Under the pieces are notes generated by a model. That model was given only the letters and a program-made list of their open reading frames with translations. It was not told where the DNA came from and did no database searches. The position numbers and the translations under genes are program-made. Positions 16,487 to 24,868 of a stretch of DNA of 64,000 nt are shown one piece after another; position 1 is the stretch's first letter, and each line of letters begins with the position of its first letter. The DNA is from Streptomyces griseus subsp. griseus. Its GTDB lineage: Bacteria > Actinomycetota > Actinomycetes > Streptomycetales > Streptomycetaceae. Location: the NCBI RefSeq assembly GCF_003610995.1, contig NZ_CP032543.1, positions 4,774,001-4,838,000 on the forward strand, written 5' to 3'.

Positions 16487-17455
16487 GTGTTCGCTGCAGA
16501 ACGTCGTCAGTTGATCCTCGAAATGGTGCGTGCCAACGGGGCGGTATCGCTCCGTGAGCTCGCCCGCGTCGTCCAGACCTCCGAAGTGACCGTACGGCGG
16601 GACGTGCGGGCACTGGAGGCAGAAGGACTCCTCGACCGCCGGCACGGCGGTGCGGTCTTGCCGGGCGGTTTTACGCGGGAGTCCGGCTTTCCGCAGAAAT
16701 CCCATCTCTCCACCGCGGAGAAGACGGCCATCGCCGACCTGGCGGCCTCGCTGGTCGGTGAGGGCGAGGCCATCGTGGTCGGCGCCGGTACGACCACGCA
16801 GGAGCTGGCCCGCCGGCTCGCGCGGGTCCCCGGCCTGACCGTGGTCACCAACTCGCTGCTGGTCGCCCAGGCGTTGGCCCATGCCAACCGGGTGGAGGTC
16901 GTCATGACCGGCGGCACCCTGCGCGGCAGCAACTACGCGCTGGTGGGCAGCGGGGCCGAGCAGTCCCTCCAGGGGCTGCGGGTCTCCCGGGCCTTCCTCT
17001 CCGGGAGCGGCCTCACGGCGGAGCGTGGCCTGTCCACCTCCAACATGCTCTCGGCCAGCGTGGACCGGGCCCTCGTGCAGGCCGCCGCGGAGGTGGTCGT
17101 GCTGGCGGACCACACGAAGCTGGGCGCCGACACGATGTTCCAGACGGTGCCCACGGAGCTGATCACCCGCCTGGTGACGGACGAGCCTCCGCTCCACGAC
17201 GAGCGCGCGGCCGCCGAGCTCCAGGCCCTGGCGGACCAGGGCGTGGAGGTCACGGTGGCGGGCCCGGACGCCGACACGTCCGAGGGCCCGTCCGGCGACC
17301 GCCGACCCCGCCGCGACATGCCGCTGCCGGGCCAGCGGCGGACGACGGGCCGGACCGGGGGGCTGGGCCCGCAACTGCGCAGCGCGGCGCCGCTGTCCGA
17401 CCAGCCGCCGTCGACGGGCGAGCGTGCCCGGGTGGCGGACCTGCGCCGACGATAG
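16487..17455 (+). CDS. DeoR family transcriptional regulator
   Basis: A 322-aa DeoR-type regulator. The N-terminal helix-turn-helix is clear (SLRELARVVQTSEVTVRRDVRALEAEGLLDRRHGGA). The C-terminal sugar-phosphate-sensing domain shows GEAIVVGAGTTT, VTNSLLVAQAL, VVMTGGTLRGSNYALVG and a VVVLADHTKLG strand. Members usually bind phosphorylated sugars, and deoxyribose phosphate would make sense here. The last ~65 residues are an extra Arg/Pro/Gly-rich, probably disordered tail, making it longer than the usual 250-260 aa. The GTG start has no clear ribosome-binding site. It is the best local candidate for binding the palindromes at 10224 and 13932; this is inference. Confidence 0.9.
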   Translation: MFAAERRQLILEMVRANGAVSLRELARVVQTSEVTVRRDVRALEAEGLLDRRHGGAVLPGGFTRESGFPQKSHLSTAEKTAIADLAASLVGEGEAIVVGAGTTTQELARRLARVPGLTVVTNSLLVAQALAHANRVEVVMTGGTLRGSNYALVGSGAEQSLQGLRVSRAFLSGSGLTAERGLSTSNMLSASVDRALVQAAAEVVVLADHTKLGADTMFQTVPTELITRLVTDEPPLHDERAAAELQALADQGVEVTVAGPDADTSEGPSGDRRPRRDMPLPGQRRTTGRTGGLGPQLRSAAPLSDQPPSTGERARVADLRRR

Positions 17456-17489
17456 GCCCGCCCCGGGCCCCTGCCCCCGAACCCCCGCT

Positions 17490-17526
17490 CCTCGAACGCC
17501 GGAGGGGCCGGATTTCGCCGGCCCTC
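17490..17526 (+). terminator. Dispersed intergenic element copy 2 forming a terminator hairpin
   Basis: The repeat CCTCGAACGCCGGAGGGGCC (17490-17509, continuing GGA) runs into a hairpin: GAGGGGCCGG (17502-17511), loop ATTTCG, CCGGCCCTC (17518-17526). The stem has one bulged base. It ends the DeoR gene. Confidence 0.55.
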
Positions 17527-17603
17527 GACACCGGCGACGCGGGCGTCATCATGGAGCGGGGTGGGGCGGGGCTCGCGGCAGTCAACTCACGCGGCCCCGC
17601 CCC

Positions 17604-18200
17604 CTACTTCAGCCCTCGCAGCGTCAGCCGCAGCAACCGCTCCGCCAGCGCCGGATCGTCCGGCGACTGCTCCGCCGCCAGCGCGATCGCGTTCGTCAGT
17701 TGCAGCAGATCGTCGATCGAGACGTCCGCCCGCACCGACCCGCTCTCCTGCGCCCGCCGCAGCAGCCCCGCCCCCGCCTCCCGCAACGGCAGATGGCACT
17801 GGGCCAGCGCCGAACTCTCGTCCCGTGAGGCCGACATGAGCGCGCGGGCCAGGCCGCGGTACTCACCCGCATGAGTGATGATCGCGCCCAGCCAGTCCAC
17901 CAGCGCCTGGCACGGGGCCTCCGCGCCCGCCAGCTCCCGGGAGCGGTCCAGGAGGGAGCACAGGGCGTCCTGGAAGACGGCGTTCATCAGGGCGTGGCGG
18001 TGGGGGAAGTGGCGGTACAGGGTGCCGATGCCCACGCCCGCCTGCCGCGCGATGTCCTCCAGCGAGGCATCCGTGCCGTGCTCGGCGAAGGCCGTACGGG
18101 CCACGCCGACGAGGCGTTCGTGGTTCCGGCGGGCGTCCGCGCGCATCGGCCGCTCCGGCGGCCGCGAAGTGCCCGTCTCCATGGAGATCGGCCCTGCCAT
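17604..18200 (-). CDS. TetR family transcriptional regulator
   Basis: A 198-aa TetR-type repressor. The N-terminal DNA-binding domain shows ARTAFAEHGTDASLEDIARQ and AGVGIGTLYRHFPHRHALM, with the helix-turn-helix at about residues 40-68. The ligand-binding half is all-helical and has the SbtR-like look (LLRRAQESGSVRADVSIDDL). ATG 18200 is supported by GGGAGGGCGGGAG just upstream; a shorter start at 18143 would remove 19 non-conserved residues. It is downstream of the carboxylase alpha subunit on the same strand, separated by a terminator, so it is probably transcribed separately. Target and ligand unknown. Confidence 0.88.
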   Translation of the reverse strand: MAGPISMETGTSRPPERPMRADARRNHERLVGVARTAFAEHGTDASLEDIARQAGVGIGTLYRHFPHRHALMNAVFQDALCSLLDRSRELAGAEAPCQALVDWLGAIITHAGEYRGLARALMSASRDESSALAQCHLPLREAGAGLLRRAQESGSVRADVSIDDLLQLTNAIALAAEQSPDDPALAERLLRLTLRGLK

Positions 18201-18262
18201 GGCTCCCGCCCTCCCTCGGTCCTGTAGGGGCCTGTCGGGATCCAGGATGCCACTCCACGCGA

Positions 18263-18302
18263 AGGGGCCCGGCCGCGTCATGACGACGCCGGCCGGGCCC
18301 CT
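18263..18302 (-). terminator. Hairpin terminator after the carboxylase alpha gene
   Basis: A 12-bp perfect stem (18263-18274 with 18291-18302) with a loop that itself contains the palindrome CGTCATGACG. It lies 30 nt past the accA-type stop. Confidence 0.75.
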
Positions 18303-18331
18303 CCGTACCAATGCGTACGGACCGTGAGCCG

Positions 18332-20086
18332 TCAGTCCTTGATCTCGCAGATCAGGGCGCCGGAGGAGACGGAACCGCCGACCTCCGCCGTGAGCCCCTT
18401 GACCGTGCCGGAGCGGTGCGCGTTCAGCGGCTGCTCCATCTTCATGGCCTCCAGGACGACGACGAGGTCGCCCTCCTTGACCTCCTGCCCCTCCTCGACC
18501 GCGACCTTGACGATCGTGCCCTGCATCGGGGAGGCGAGGGAGTCGCCGGAGGCGGCGGAACCGGCCTTCTTCGCCGCGCGGCGCTTGGGCTTGGCGCCGG
18601 CCGCGAGGCCCGTACGGGCCAGGCTCATGCCGAGCGACGAAGGCAGCGAGACCTCCAGACGCTTGCCGCCGACCTCGACGACGACGGTCTCGCGACCGGC
18701 CTCGTCCTCGGCGTCCGCCTCCGCCGGGGCGGCGAACGGCTTGATCTCGTTGACGAACTCCGTCTCGATCCACCGGGTGTGGACGGTGAACGGGTCCGCG
18801 GTGAAGGCCGGGTCGGCGACGACGGCGCGGTGGAAGGGGATGGCGGTGGCCATGCCCTCGACCTGGAACTCCGCCAGCGCACGCGCGGCGCGCTGGAGGG
18901 CCTGCTCGCGGGTGGCGCCGGTGATGATCAGCTTGGCCAGGAGGGAGTCCCAGGCCGGGCCGATCACGGAGCCGGACTCGACGCCCGCGTCCAGGCGGAC
19001 ACCGGGGCCGGTCGGCGGCGCGAACGTCGTCACGGTGCCGGGGGCGGGGAGGAAGCCGCGGCCCGGGTCCTCGCCGTTGATCCGGAACTCGAAGGAGTGC
19101 CCGCGCACGGCCGGGTCGCCGTAGCCGAGCTCCTCGCCGTCGGCGATGCGGAACATCTCGCGTACGAGGTCGATGCCGGTGACCTCTTCGGTGACGGGGT
19201 GCTCCACCTGGAGGCGGGTGTTGACCTCCAGGAAGGAGATCGTGCCGTCGACCCCGACGAGGAACTCGACCGTGCCGGCGCCGACGTAACCGGCTTCCTT
19301 CAGGATCGCCTTGGACGCCGCGTACAGCTCGTCGTTCTGCGCCTGGGTCAGGAAGGGGGCCGGGGCCTCTTCAACCAGCTTCTGGTGGCGGCGCTGGAGC
19401 GAGCAGTCACGGGTCGAGACGACGACCACGTTGCCGTGCTGGTCGGCCAGGCACTGGGTCTCCACGTGGCGGGGCTTGTCGAGGTAGCGCTCCACGAAGC
19501 ACTCGCCCCGCCCGAACGCGGCCACGGCCTCGCGGACGGCGGAGTCGTACAGCTCCGGGATCTCCTCCAGCGTGCGGGCGACCTTCAGCCCGCGCCCGCC
19601 ACCACCGAAGGCGGCCTTGATCGCGATGGGGAGGCCGTTCTGCTCGGCGAACGCGACGACCTCGGCGGAGCCCTCCACCGGGTCCGGCGTACCGGCCACC
19701 AGCGGCGCACCGGCGCGCTGCGCGATGTGCCGGGCCGCGACCTTGTCACCCAGGTCCCGGATGGCCTGCGGCGGCGGGCCGATCCACGTCAGCCCGGCGT
19801 CCAGGACGGCCTGGGCGAACTCGGCGTTCTCCGACAGGAACCCGTAGCCGGGGTGGATGGCGTCCGCGCCGGAGTCCGCGGCGGCCTGGAGCACCTTGGC
19901 CATGTCCAGGTAGCTGGCGGCCGGGGTGTCACCGCCCAGAGCGAACGCCTCGTCGGCGGCCCGGACGTGCAACGCGTCCCGGTCCGGATCGGCGTAGACC
20001 GCCACGCTCGCGATCCCCGCGTCCCGGCATGCCCGAGCGACGCGGACAGCGATTTCGCCACGGTTGGCGATGAGCACCTTGCGCAC
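18332..20086 (-). CDS. accA2: Acyl-CoA carboxylase alpha subunit (biotin carboxylase + BCCP)
   Basis: A 584-aa biotinylated alpha subunit of acetyl-/propionyl-CoA carboxylase, matching Streptomyces AccA2. The biotin carboxylase domain shows [13 protein letters not shown], the ATP-grasp glycine loop ([13 protein letters not shown]), [16 protein letters not shown] and [10 protein letters not shown] linker with a Lys/Ala-rich stretch leads to the C-terminal biotin carrier domain, with the biotinylated lysine in EAMKMEQPL. It carboxylates biotin with bicarbonate and ATP, and the beta subunit (pccB, 22017-23597) transfers the carboxyl group to acyl-CoA. The GTG start at 20086 has a strong AAGGAGGGA upstream. 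Confidence 0.95.
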   Translation of the reverse strand: MRKVLIANRGEIAVRVARACRDAGIASVAVYADPDRDALHVRAADEAFALGGDTPAASYLDMAKVLQAAADSGADAIHPGYGFLSENAEFAQAVLDAGLTWIGPPPQAIRDLGDKVAARHIAQRAGAPLVAGTPDPVEGSAEVVAFAEQNGLPIAIKAAFGGGGRGLKVARTLEEIPELYDSAVREAVAAFGRGECFVERYLDKPRHVETQCLADQHGNVVVVSTRDCSLQRRHQKLVEEAPAPFLTQAQNDELYAASKAILKEAGYVGAGTVEFLVGVDGTISFLEVNTRLQVEHPVTEEVTGIDLVREMFRIADGEELGYGDPAVRGHSFEFRINGEDPGRGFLPAPGTVTTFAPPTGPGVRLDAGVESGSVIGPAWDSLLAKLIITGATREQALQRAARALAEFQVEGMATAIPFHRAVVADPAFTADPFTVHTRWIETEFVNEIKPFAAPAEADAEDEAGRETVVVEVGGKRLEVSLPSSLGMSLARTGLAAGAKPKRRAAKKAGSAASGDSLASPMQGTIVKVAVEEGQEVKEGDLVVVLEAMKMEQPLNAHRSGTVKGLTAEVGGSVSSGALICEIKD

Positions 20087-20136
20087 GATGACTCCCTCCT
20101 TGAAACAAGCTGAGTTTAGGGACTACCGACACGGCG

Positions 20137-20406
20137 CTACGACCCGTCCCCAATGGTGAGCTTGCCCACACGGAGTGTGATCCGAGGCTTGCCCCAGTAG
20201 TGAAATCCCTTGTGGCACCACGGTACGCCGGGTTCTACAACCGCACAGTAACCATCGGGTGTGGTGCAGGTCTCTGTCTTTAGGGTCAACGCCTCACGGC
20301 GTTTCTTTGTGGAGTCCCTACGAACGGCCGAGGGATTCTTTGCGTGGCGTGCGGGGCGGTCGAACCCCTTGTCCGAAGGAATACCGGTGAGTAAGGTCCG
20401 CGGCAC
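20137..20406 (-). CDS. Doubtful small gene in a lower-GC patch
   Basis: An open frame of 89 codons upstream of accA2. Its second half (from a TTG at about 20283) has Cys and Trp residues arranged as CTTPDGYC and GVPWCHKGFHYWG, which looks protein-like. Codon third positions are unusually AT-rich for this chromosome (CTA, ACA, GAT, GGT, TGT, GTT). No start has a good ribosome-binding site. It may be a fragment left by a mobile element or phage, or chance. I do not recognise the family. Confidence 0.25.
   Translation of the reverse strand: MPRTLLTGIPSDKGFDRPARHAKNPSAVRRDSTKKRREALTLKTETCTTPDGYCAVVEPGVPWCHKGFHYWGKPRITLRVGKLTIGDGS
20288..20308 (+). terminator. Rho-independent-like hairpin with T-rich tail
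   Basis: AACGCC-TCAC-GGCGTT is followed by TCTTTG on the plus strand. T tails are rare in Streptomyces terminators, and no plus-strand gene ends here, so it may belong to the same foreign fragment as the doubtful gene. Confidence 0.4.
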
Positions 20407-20462
20407 GCACGTACTGCAGGTAACAGGCCGCGGACGACGGGGCGGATGACAGGGGAGGCGCC

Positions 20463-20903
20463 GTGCTGCGCAGATCGGTGGCGCTCGTGACCGCGCTCGT
20501 GCTGTTCGGGGAGGCCGTGGGCATCTTCGCCGTCAACGCCGTCCTCGCCACGGTCGCCGAGAACCAGAACATGTCGCTGGCCGGGATGGACCCGAAGGCC
20601 ATGACCACCGGGACCTGGGTGCTGGGCGGGGTCTCCGCCCTGCTCCTGATCGGGTGCGGGCTGATCGCGCTGCTCGCCGGGGTCCGGGACCGCTCGCCGG
20701 GGCGGTTCGGGCGGATCGCGCTGATCGGCTGCGCGGTGGTGCACGGCGTGCTCGGCGCGGTGACCGTGGGGCTGGTGGGCTGGGCCGCGTTCGCCTTCAT
20801 GATGGTGGTGCTGGCCCTGCTGGTGTTCACCCTGATCGCGTACGGGCCCGAGGGCCGCGGCGAGGACCGGGTGGGCGACGAGGCGGCCCCGGCGGCGGTC
20901 TGA
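20463..20903 (+). CDS. Small integral membrane protein, unknown function
   Basis: A 146-aa protein with four predicted transmembrane helices (about residues 5-27, 50-74, 84-105 and 108-128) and short loops; a small extracytoplasmic loop lies between helices 1 and 2. The GTG start at 20463 has GGGGAGGCG just upstream. It is conserved in position in Streptomyces between the two carboxylase subunit genes, but no function is known to me. It is convergent with maf, 21 nt apart at the 3' ends. Confidence 0.8.
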   Translation: MLRRSVALVTALVLFGEAVGIFAVNAVLATVAENQNMSLAGMDPKAMTTGTWVLGGVSALLLIGCGLIALLAGVRDRSPGRFGRIALIGCAVVHGVLGAVTVGLVGWAAFAFMMVVLALLVFTLIAYGPEGRGEDRVGDEAAPAAV

Positions 20904-20924
20904 GCCGGGGCCCGGAAGGTCGGC

Positions 20925-21527
20925 TCAGACCCACAACTCCGTGACCGAGAGGTCCAGTTCGCCCAGCAGGCGGCGCAGCAGCGGCAGCGAGAGGCCGATC
21001 ACATTGCCGTGGTCGCCCTCGATGGAGTCGACGAACGGTGCCGAGCGGCCGTCCAGCGTGAAGGCCCCGGCGACGTGCAGCGGCTCGCCCGACGCGACGT
21101 ACGCGGCGACCTCGGCGTCGCTCGGCTCGCCGAACCGTACGACCGTGGACGCCGTCGCCGATGCGTGGCGCCCCGAGGCGGTGTCGATCACGCTGTGGCC
21201 GGTCTGGAGGATGCCGGACCGGCCGCGCATCGCCTTCCAGCGGGCGGTGGCCTCCTCGGCGTCGGCCGGCTTGCCGAGCGCCTCGCCGTCCAGTTCGAGG
21301 ACCGAGTCGCAGCCGATGACCAGGGCACCGGCGGCCTCGGGGCGCTCCGCGACCGCCGCCGCCTTGGCCCGGGCCAGCACCAGGGCCAGTTCACCGGGGG
21401 TCGGGGCGCTCAGGGCGTCCTCGTCCACCCCGCTGACGATCACCTCGGGGGCGAAACCCGCCTGGCGGAGCAGGCCGAGGCGGGCGGGGGAGGCGGAGGC
21501 GAGCACGAGGCGGCGCTGATCAGTCAT
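20925..21527 (-). CDS. maf: Maf family nucleoside triphosphate pyrophosphatase
   Basis: A 200-aa house-cleaning pyrophosphatase of the Maf family, which hydrolyses non-canonical or methylated NTPs (dTTP/UTP-type or m7GTP-type). Motifs: [18 protein letters not shown] at the N-terminus, [14 protein letters not shown] in mid protein, KPADAEEA with an RWKAMRGR stretch, and [20 protein letters not shown] near the end. I placed the start at ATG 21527 (MTDQRRL), the usual family start; ATG 21536 adds three residues. It lies after the carboxylase beta, epsilon and small membrane protein genes on the same strand. Confidence 0.92.
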   Translation of the reverse strand: MTDQRRLVLASASPARLGLLRQAGFAPEVIVSGVDEDALSAPTPGELALVLARAKAAAVAERPEAAGALVIGCDSVLELDGEALGKPADAEEATARWKAMRGRSGILQTGHSVIDTASGRHASATASTVVRFGEPSDAEVAAYVASGEPLHVAGAFTLDGRSAPFVDSIEGDHGNVIGLSLPLLRRLLGELDLSVTELWV

Positions 21528-21576
21528 ACCGGCCATCGTAGAAGGAGCCCGCGCCCGCGAGAGACCCTGTGACGGC

Positions 21577-21705
21577 TCAGCGGGTGCCGAGCACGAACAT
21601 CGCGAGCACCATCGCCAGCGCGAGCACGAAACCCACGCGGCGCATCATGTCCTGGGCGTCGCGCAGTTCCTTCGGCGGCTTGTTCTCGGGGTCGGACCAC
21701 AGCAT
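21577..21705 (-). CDS. 42-aa single-helix membrane protein
   Basis: A tiny protein: an acidic/charged N-terminal half ([20 protein letters not shown]) then one transmembrane helix ([17 protein letters not shown]). ATG 21705 has GGATCGGAAG upstream. It is conserved in sequence and place between accE/pccB and maf in Streptomyces. It may be one of the small morphogenic membrane proteins (MmpA/MmpB) recently annotated in the genus, but I cannot decide from sequence. Confidence 0.7.
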   Translation of the reverse strand: MLWSDPENKPPKELRDAQDMMRRVGFVLALAMVLAMFVLGTR

Positions 21706-21782
21706 GCTTCCGATCCTGCCCGCGCCGGGCGCCGACGCGCCTGAGTACGGGTACTCAAGAGGCAGCGGCGCCCTGGACCGGT

Positions 21783-21989
21783 TCAGGCCGGCCAGTACGT
21801 CCGGGCCCAGGCCCTCGGGCCCGGCCGCGGGCGGTCCGTACGGGCGATGCGGCCCGGGTCGGACCACTGCTCGGGCGGGACGGGCGCGCCGGACGACACG
21901 GCGGCGCTCGCCGCGGCGCGGGCCTGGACCACCGCCAGGGCGGCGGCCAGCTCCTCGGGGGTCGGGTTGCCCCGTACGACCCTGATCAT
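21783..21989 (-). CDS. Acyl-CoA carboxylase epsilon subunit
   Basis: A 68-aa epsilon subunit (AccE/PccE family), the small actinobacterial protein that holds alpha and beta subunits together and stimulates carboxylase activity. Typical features are VVRGNPTPEELAAALAVV at the N-terminus, an Ala/Ser-rich middle and a C-terminus with RAWARTYWPA. It starts 27 nt after the pccB stop, giving a beta-epsilon operon order. Confidence 0.9.
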   Translation of the reverse strand: MIRVVRGNPTPEELAAALAVVQARAAASAAVSSGAPVPPEQWSDPGRIARTDRPRPGPRAWARTYWPA

Positions 21990-22016
21990 GGGCGGGCTCC
22001 TTTCTCCGGGGACGGG

Positions 22017-23597
22017 CTAGAGCGGGATGTTGCCGTGCTTCTTCGGAGGCAGTGATTCCCGCTTCGTACGCAGCTGACGCAGCCCCCTCACGATGTGGGC
22101 CCGGGTCTCGGACGGCAGGATCACCGCGTCGACGTAGCCGCGCTCGGCCGCCACGTACGGGTTGAGCAGCGCGTCCTCGTAGTCCGTCATCAGCTCGGCG
22201 CGGGTGGCGTCCGGGTCCTCGGCGGCGGCGATGGTGCGGCGGTGCAGGATGTTCACCGCGCCCTGGGCGCCCATGACGGCGATCTGGGCGGTCGGCCAGG
22301 CCACGTTCAGATCGGCGCCCAGGTGCTTGGAGCCCATCACGTCGTACGCGCCGCCGAACGCCTTGCGGGTGATGACGGTGATCAGCGGGACCGTCGCCTC
22401 CGCGTACGCGTAGATCAGCTTGGCGCCGCGCCGGATGATGCCGCCGTACTCCTGGTCCACGCCCGGCAGGAAGCCCGGTACGTCCACGAAGGTGATGACC
22501 GGCACGTTGAACGCGTCGCAGGTCCGGACGAAGCGCGCCGCCTTCTCGCTCGCGTCGATGTCCAGGCAACCGGCGAACTGCATCGGCTGGTTGGCGACGA
22601 TCCCGACCGGGTGCCCCTCCACCCGCCCGAAACCGGTGATGATGTTCGGCGCGAAGAGGGCCTGGGTCTCCAGGAACTCCGCGTCGTCCAGGACGTGTTC
22701 GATCGCGGTGTGCATGTCGTACGGCTGATTCGCCGAGTCCGGGATCAGCGTGTCCAGCTCCCGGTCCTCGTCGGTGACCGCGAGGTCCGCCTCCTCCGGG
22801 AAGGCCGGGGCCTCGGAGAGGTTGTTCGAAGGGAGGTAGGACAGCAGCGACTTGACGTACTCGATGGCGTCCTTCTCGTCGCCCGCCATGTGGTGCGCCA
22901 CCCCGGAGGTGGTGTTGTGCGTACGGGCTCCGCCCAGCTCCTCGAAGCCGACGTCCTCACCGGTGACCGTCTTGATGACGTCGGGCCCGGTGATGAACAT
23001 GTGCGAGGTCTGGTCGACCATCACCGTGAAGTCGGTGATCGCGGGGGAGTAGACCGCCCCGCCCGCGCACGGGCCGACGATCAGCGAGATCTGCGGGATC
23101 ACCCCGGAGGCGTGCACATTGCGGCGGAAGATCTCGGCGAACAGGCCGAGCGCGGCCACGCCTTCCTGGATGCGCGCGCCGCCGCCGTCGTTGATGCCGA
23201 TCACCGGACAGCCGGTCTTCAGCGCGAAGTCCATGACCTTGACGATCTTCTCGCCGTACACCTCGCCGAGCGAGCCGCCGAAGATGGTGAAGTCCTGCGA
23301 GTAGACGCAGACCGGGCGGCCGTCGACCGTGCCGTACCCGGTGACGACACCGTCGCCGTACGGGCGGTTCTTCTCGATGCCGAAGTTGGTGGAGCGGTGC
23401 CGGGCGAACTCGTCGAGTTCCACGAAGGAGCCCTCGTCGAGGAGGAGGCCGACCCGCTCACGGGCCGTCAGCTTGCCCTTGGCGTGCTGCTTCTCGACCG
23501 CGCGGGTGGAACCCGCGTGCGTCGCTTCGTCAATGCGGCGCCTCAGGTCCGCGAGCTTGCCCGCGGTGGTGTGGATGTCGCTCTGCGGCTCGGACAT
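22017..23597 (-). CDS. pccB: Propionyl/acetyl-CoA carboxylase beta subunit
   Basis: A 526-aa carboxyltransferase beta subunit, strongly similar to Streptomyces PccB. It transfers the carboxyl group from biotin on the alpha subunit to propionyl-CoA (or acetyl-CoA), giving methylmalonyl-CoA for polyketides and fatty acids. Landmarks are [18 protein letters not shown], an acyl-CoA-binding oxyanion region ([13 protein letters not shown]), the biotin-binding [17 protein letters not shown] and [23 protein letters not shown] 23597 matches the family start; the ribosome-binding site (AGGGAG) is somewhat distant. It is divergent from birA. Confidence 0.95.
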   Translation of the reverse strand: MSEPQSDIHTTAGKLADLRRRIDEATHAGSTRAVEKQHAKGKLTARERVGLLLDEGSFVELDEFARHRSTNFGIEKNRPYGDGVVTGYGTVDGRPVCVYSQDFTIFGGSLGEVYGEKIVKVMDFALKTGCPVIGINDGGGARIQEGVAALGLFAEIFRRNVHASGVIPQISLIVGPCAGGAVYSPAITDFTVMVDQTSHMFITGPDVIKTVTGEDVGFEELGGARTHNTTSGVAHHMAGDEKDAIEYVKSLLSYLPSNNLSEAPAFPEEADLAVTDEDRELDTLIPDSANQPYDMHTAIEHVLDDAEFLETQALFAPNIITGFGRVEGHPVGIVANQPMQFAGCLDIDASEKAARFVRTCDAFNVPVITFVDVPGFLPGVDQEYGGIIRRGAKLIYAYAEATVPLITVITRKAFGGAYDVMGSKHLGADLNVAWPTAQIAVMGAQGAVNILHRRTIAAAEDPDATRAELMTDYEDALLNPYVAAERGYVDAVILPSETRAHIVRGLRQLRTKRESLPPKKHGNIPL

Positions 23598-23690
23598 CGG
23601 GGGGCGGCTCCCTGCCTGATCACGGGGACGACGATCGGTAGCGGTCACGGGGGGACGACCGGTCGTCTGTCCGGCTCTGCGGCTACTGGC

Positions 23691-23709
23691 GCGTAACTTC
23701 TGGTTACGC
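23691..23709. promoter_or_regulatory. Inverted repeat between pccB and birA
   Basis: GCGTAAC (23691-23697) and GTTACGC (23703-23709) flank a 5-nt spacer in the divergent promoter region. Nearby are a further CGTAAC and a repeated CGGCTACTG (about 23679 and 23729). It may bind a regulator of carboxylase supply. Confidence 0.45.
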
Positions 23710-23804
23710 AACCCTCGTACGTAACTCTCCGGCTACTGACTCGTAGGGTATCGGCGCGACTCCGGAAAGGCAGTGCGTCCTTTGCCACACCTAGGGTGGC
23801 TTGC

Positions 23805-24677
23805 ATGACACCACCGGATGCGTCACACAACCGCTGGTCGGACCTGGACCGGCCGCCCCTGAACGTGACCGCGCTGCGCCGCGGACTGCTGCGGCCCGAG
23901 TCGCTCTGGAGCGAGCTGGAGGTCGTGGAGGCCACCGGGTCCACCAACTCCGACCTCGCGGAGCGGGCCCGCTCCGAGGGCCTGGCCGAGGGCACGGTCC
24001 TGGTCGCCGAGGAGCAGACCGCCGGGCGCGGCCGGCTGGAGCGCAGCTGGACCGCGCCGCCCCGCTCGGGGCTGTTCCTCTCGGTCTACCTGGAGCCCGG
24101 CGAGGACGTGCCGGTGGAGCGTTGGGGGTGGGTGCCGCTGCTCGCCGGAGTGGCCGCCGCGACCGGCCTCGCCAAGGCGGCGGGCGTCGACACCGCACTC
24201 AAGTGGCCCAACGACCTCCTGGTCACGGTGGAGGGGGAGGAGCGCAAGGCGGGCGGCATCCTCGGCGAGTTCGCCGGGAACGGCATCGTCGTCGGCCTCG
24301 GCATCAACGTCTCGCTCCGCGCCGACGAGCTGCCCGCCCCCACCGCCGGGTCCCTGGCCCTCGCCGGAGCCGTCTCCACCGACCGGGAGACCCTGCTGCG
24401 GGCCGTCCTGCGCTCACTGGAGCACTGGTACGGGGAGTGGAAGGGCGCGGGCGGTGACGCGGCCGCGTCCGGGCTCCAGGCGGCGTACGCGGCCGGGTGC
24501 GCGACCCTGGACCGGACCGTGCGGGCCGAGCTGCCCGGCGGGAACTCGCTGGTCGGGCAGGCCGTCGCGATCGACGGTGACGGCCGTCTGGTGCTCTCCA
24601 CCGAGGACGGGCTCCAGCAGCCGGTGTCGGCCGGCGACATCGTGCACCTGCGGGGCGCGGCGGGCGGGCTGACCTGA
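23805..24677 (+). CDS. birA: Biotin--[acetyl-CoA carboxylase] ligase
   Basis: A 290-aa biotin protein ligase without the N-terminal DNA-binding domain (class I), so it is an enzyme only. It makes biotinyl-AMP and attaches biotin to the carrier lysine of AccA2. Motifs: VVEATGSTNSDLAERA, the biotinyl-AMP loop TAGRGRLERSWTAP, LKWPNDLLV with the catalytic lysine, GGILGEF and GIVVGLGINVS, then a small C-terminal beta domain. Start ATG 23805. It is divergent from pccB and forms a functional set with the carboxylase genes. Confidence 0.94.
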   Translation: MTPPDASHNRWSDLDRPPLNVTALRRGLLRPESLWSELEVVEATGSTNSDLAERARSEGLAEGTVLVAEEQTAGRGRLERSWTAPPRSGLFLSVYLEPGEDVPVERWGWVPLLAGVAAATGLAKAAGVDTALKWPNDLLVTVEGEERKAGGILGEFAGNGIVVGLGINVSLRADELPAPTAGSLALAGAVSTDRETLLRAVLRSLEHWYGEWKGAGGDAAASGLQAAYAAGCATLDRTVRAELPGGNSLVGQAVAIDGDGRLVLSTEDGLQQPVSAGDIVHLRGAAGGLT

Positions 24678-24770
24678 GGAGGGCCCCGGACGGTGTGGAT
24701 ACCGCGTAACCGGTGGATGTCACGCGCGACGCACCCGTATCGGACGACGAACGACGTGAGCTAGGGCACA

Positions 24771-24837
24771 CCTGCCGTATTGTTGAGGCGATCCAGCGAC
24801 AGATCACTGTTGGGGCGATCAGCGACAGATCGGCAGG
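24771..24837 (+). promoter_or_regulatory. Structured leader with repeats before the adenylate cyclase gene
   Basis: Inverted CCTGCCG (24771-24777) and CGGCAGG (24831-24837) enclose two near-identical copies of GGCGATC(C)AGCGACAGATC about 25 nt apart. The element ends 31 nt before the GTG start. It could be an RNA structure or a two-site operator. Confidence 0.5.
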
Positions 24838-24868
24838 CAGTGCGCAGGGAACGGGCAGGAGGCGGCTG

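Noticed and set aside
20355..20385. tRNA T-arm-like sequence (GGTCGAACCCC)
   Set aside because: No acceptor stem, anticodon arm or D arm could be found around it.
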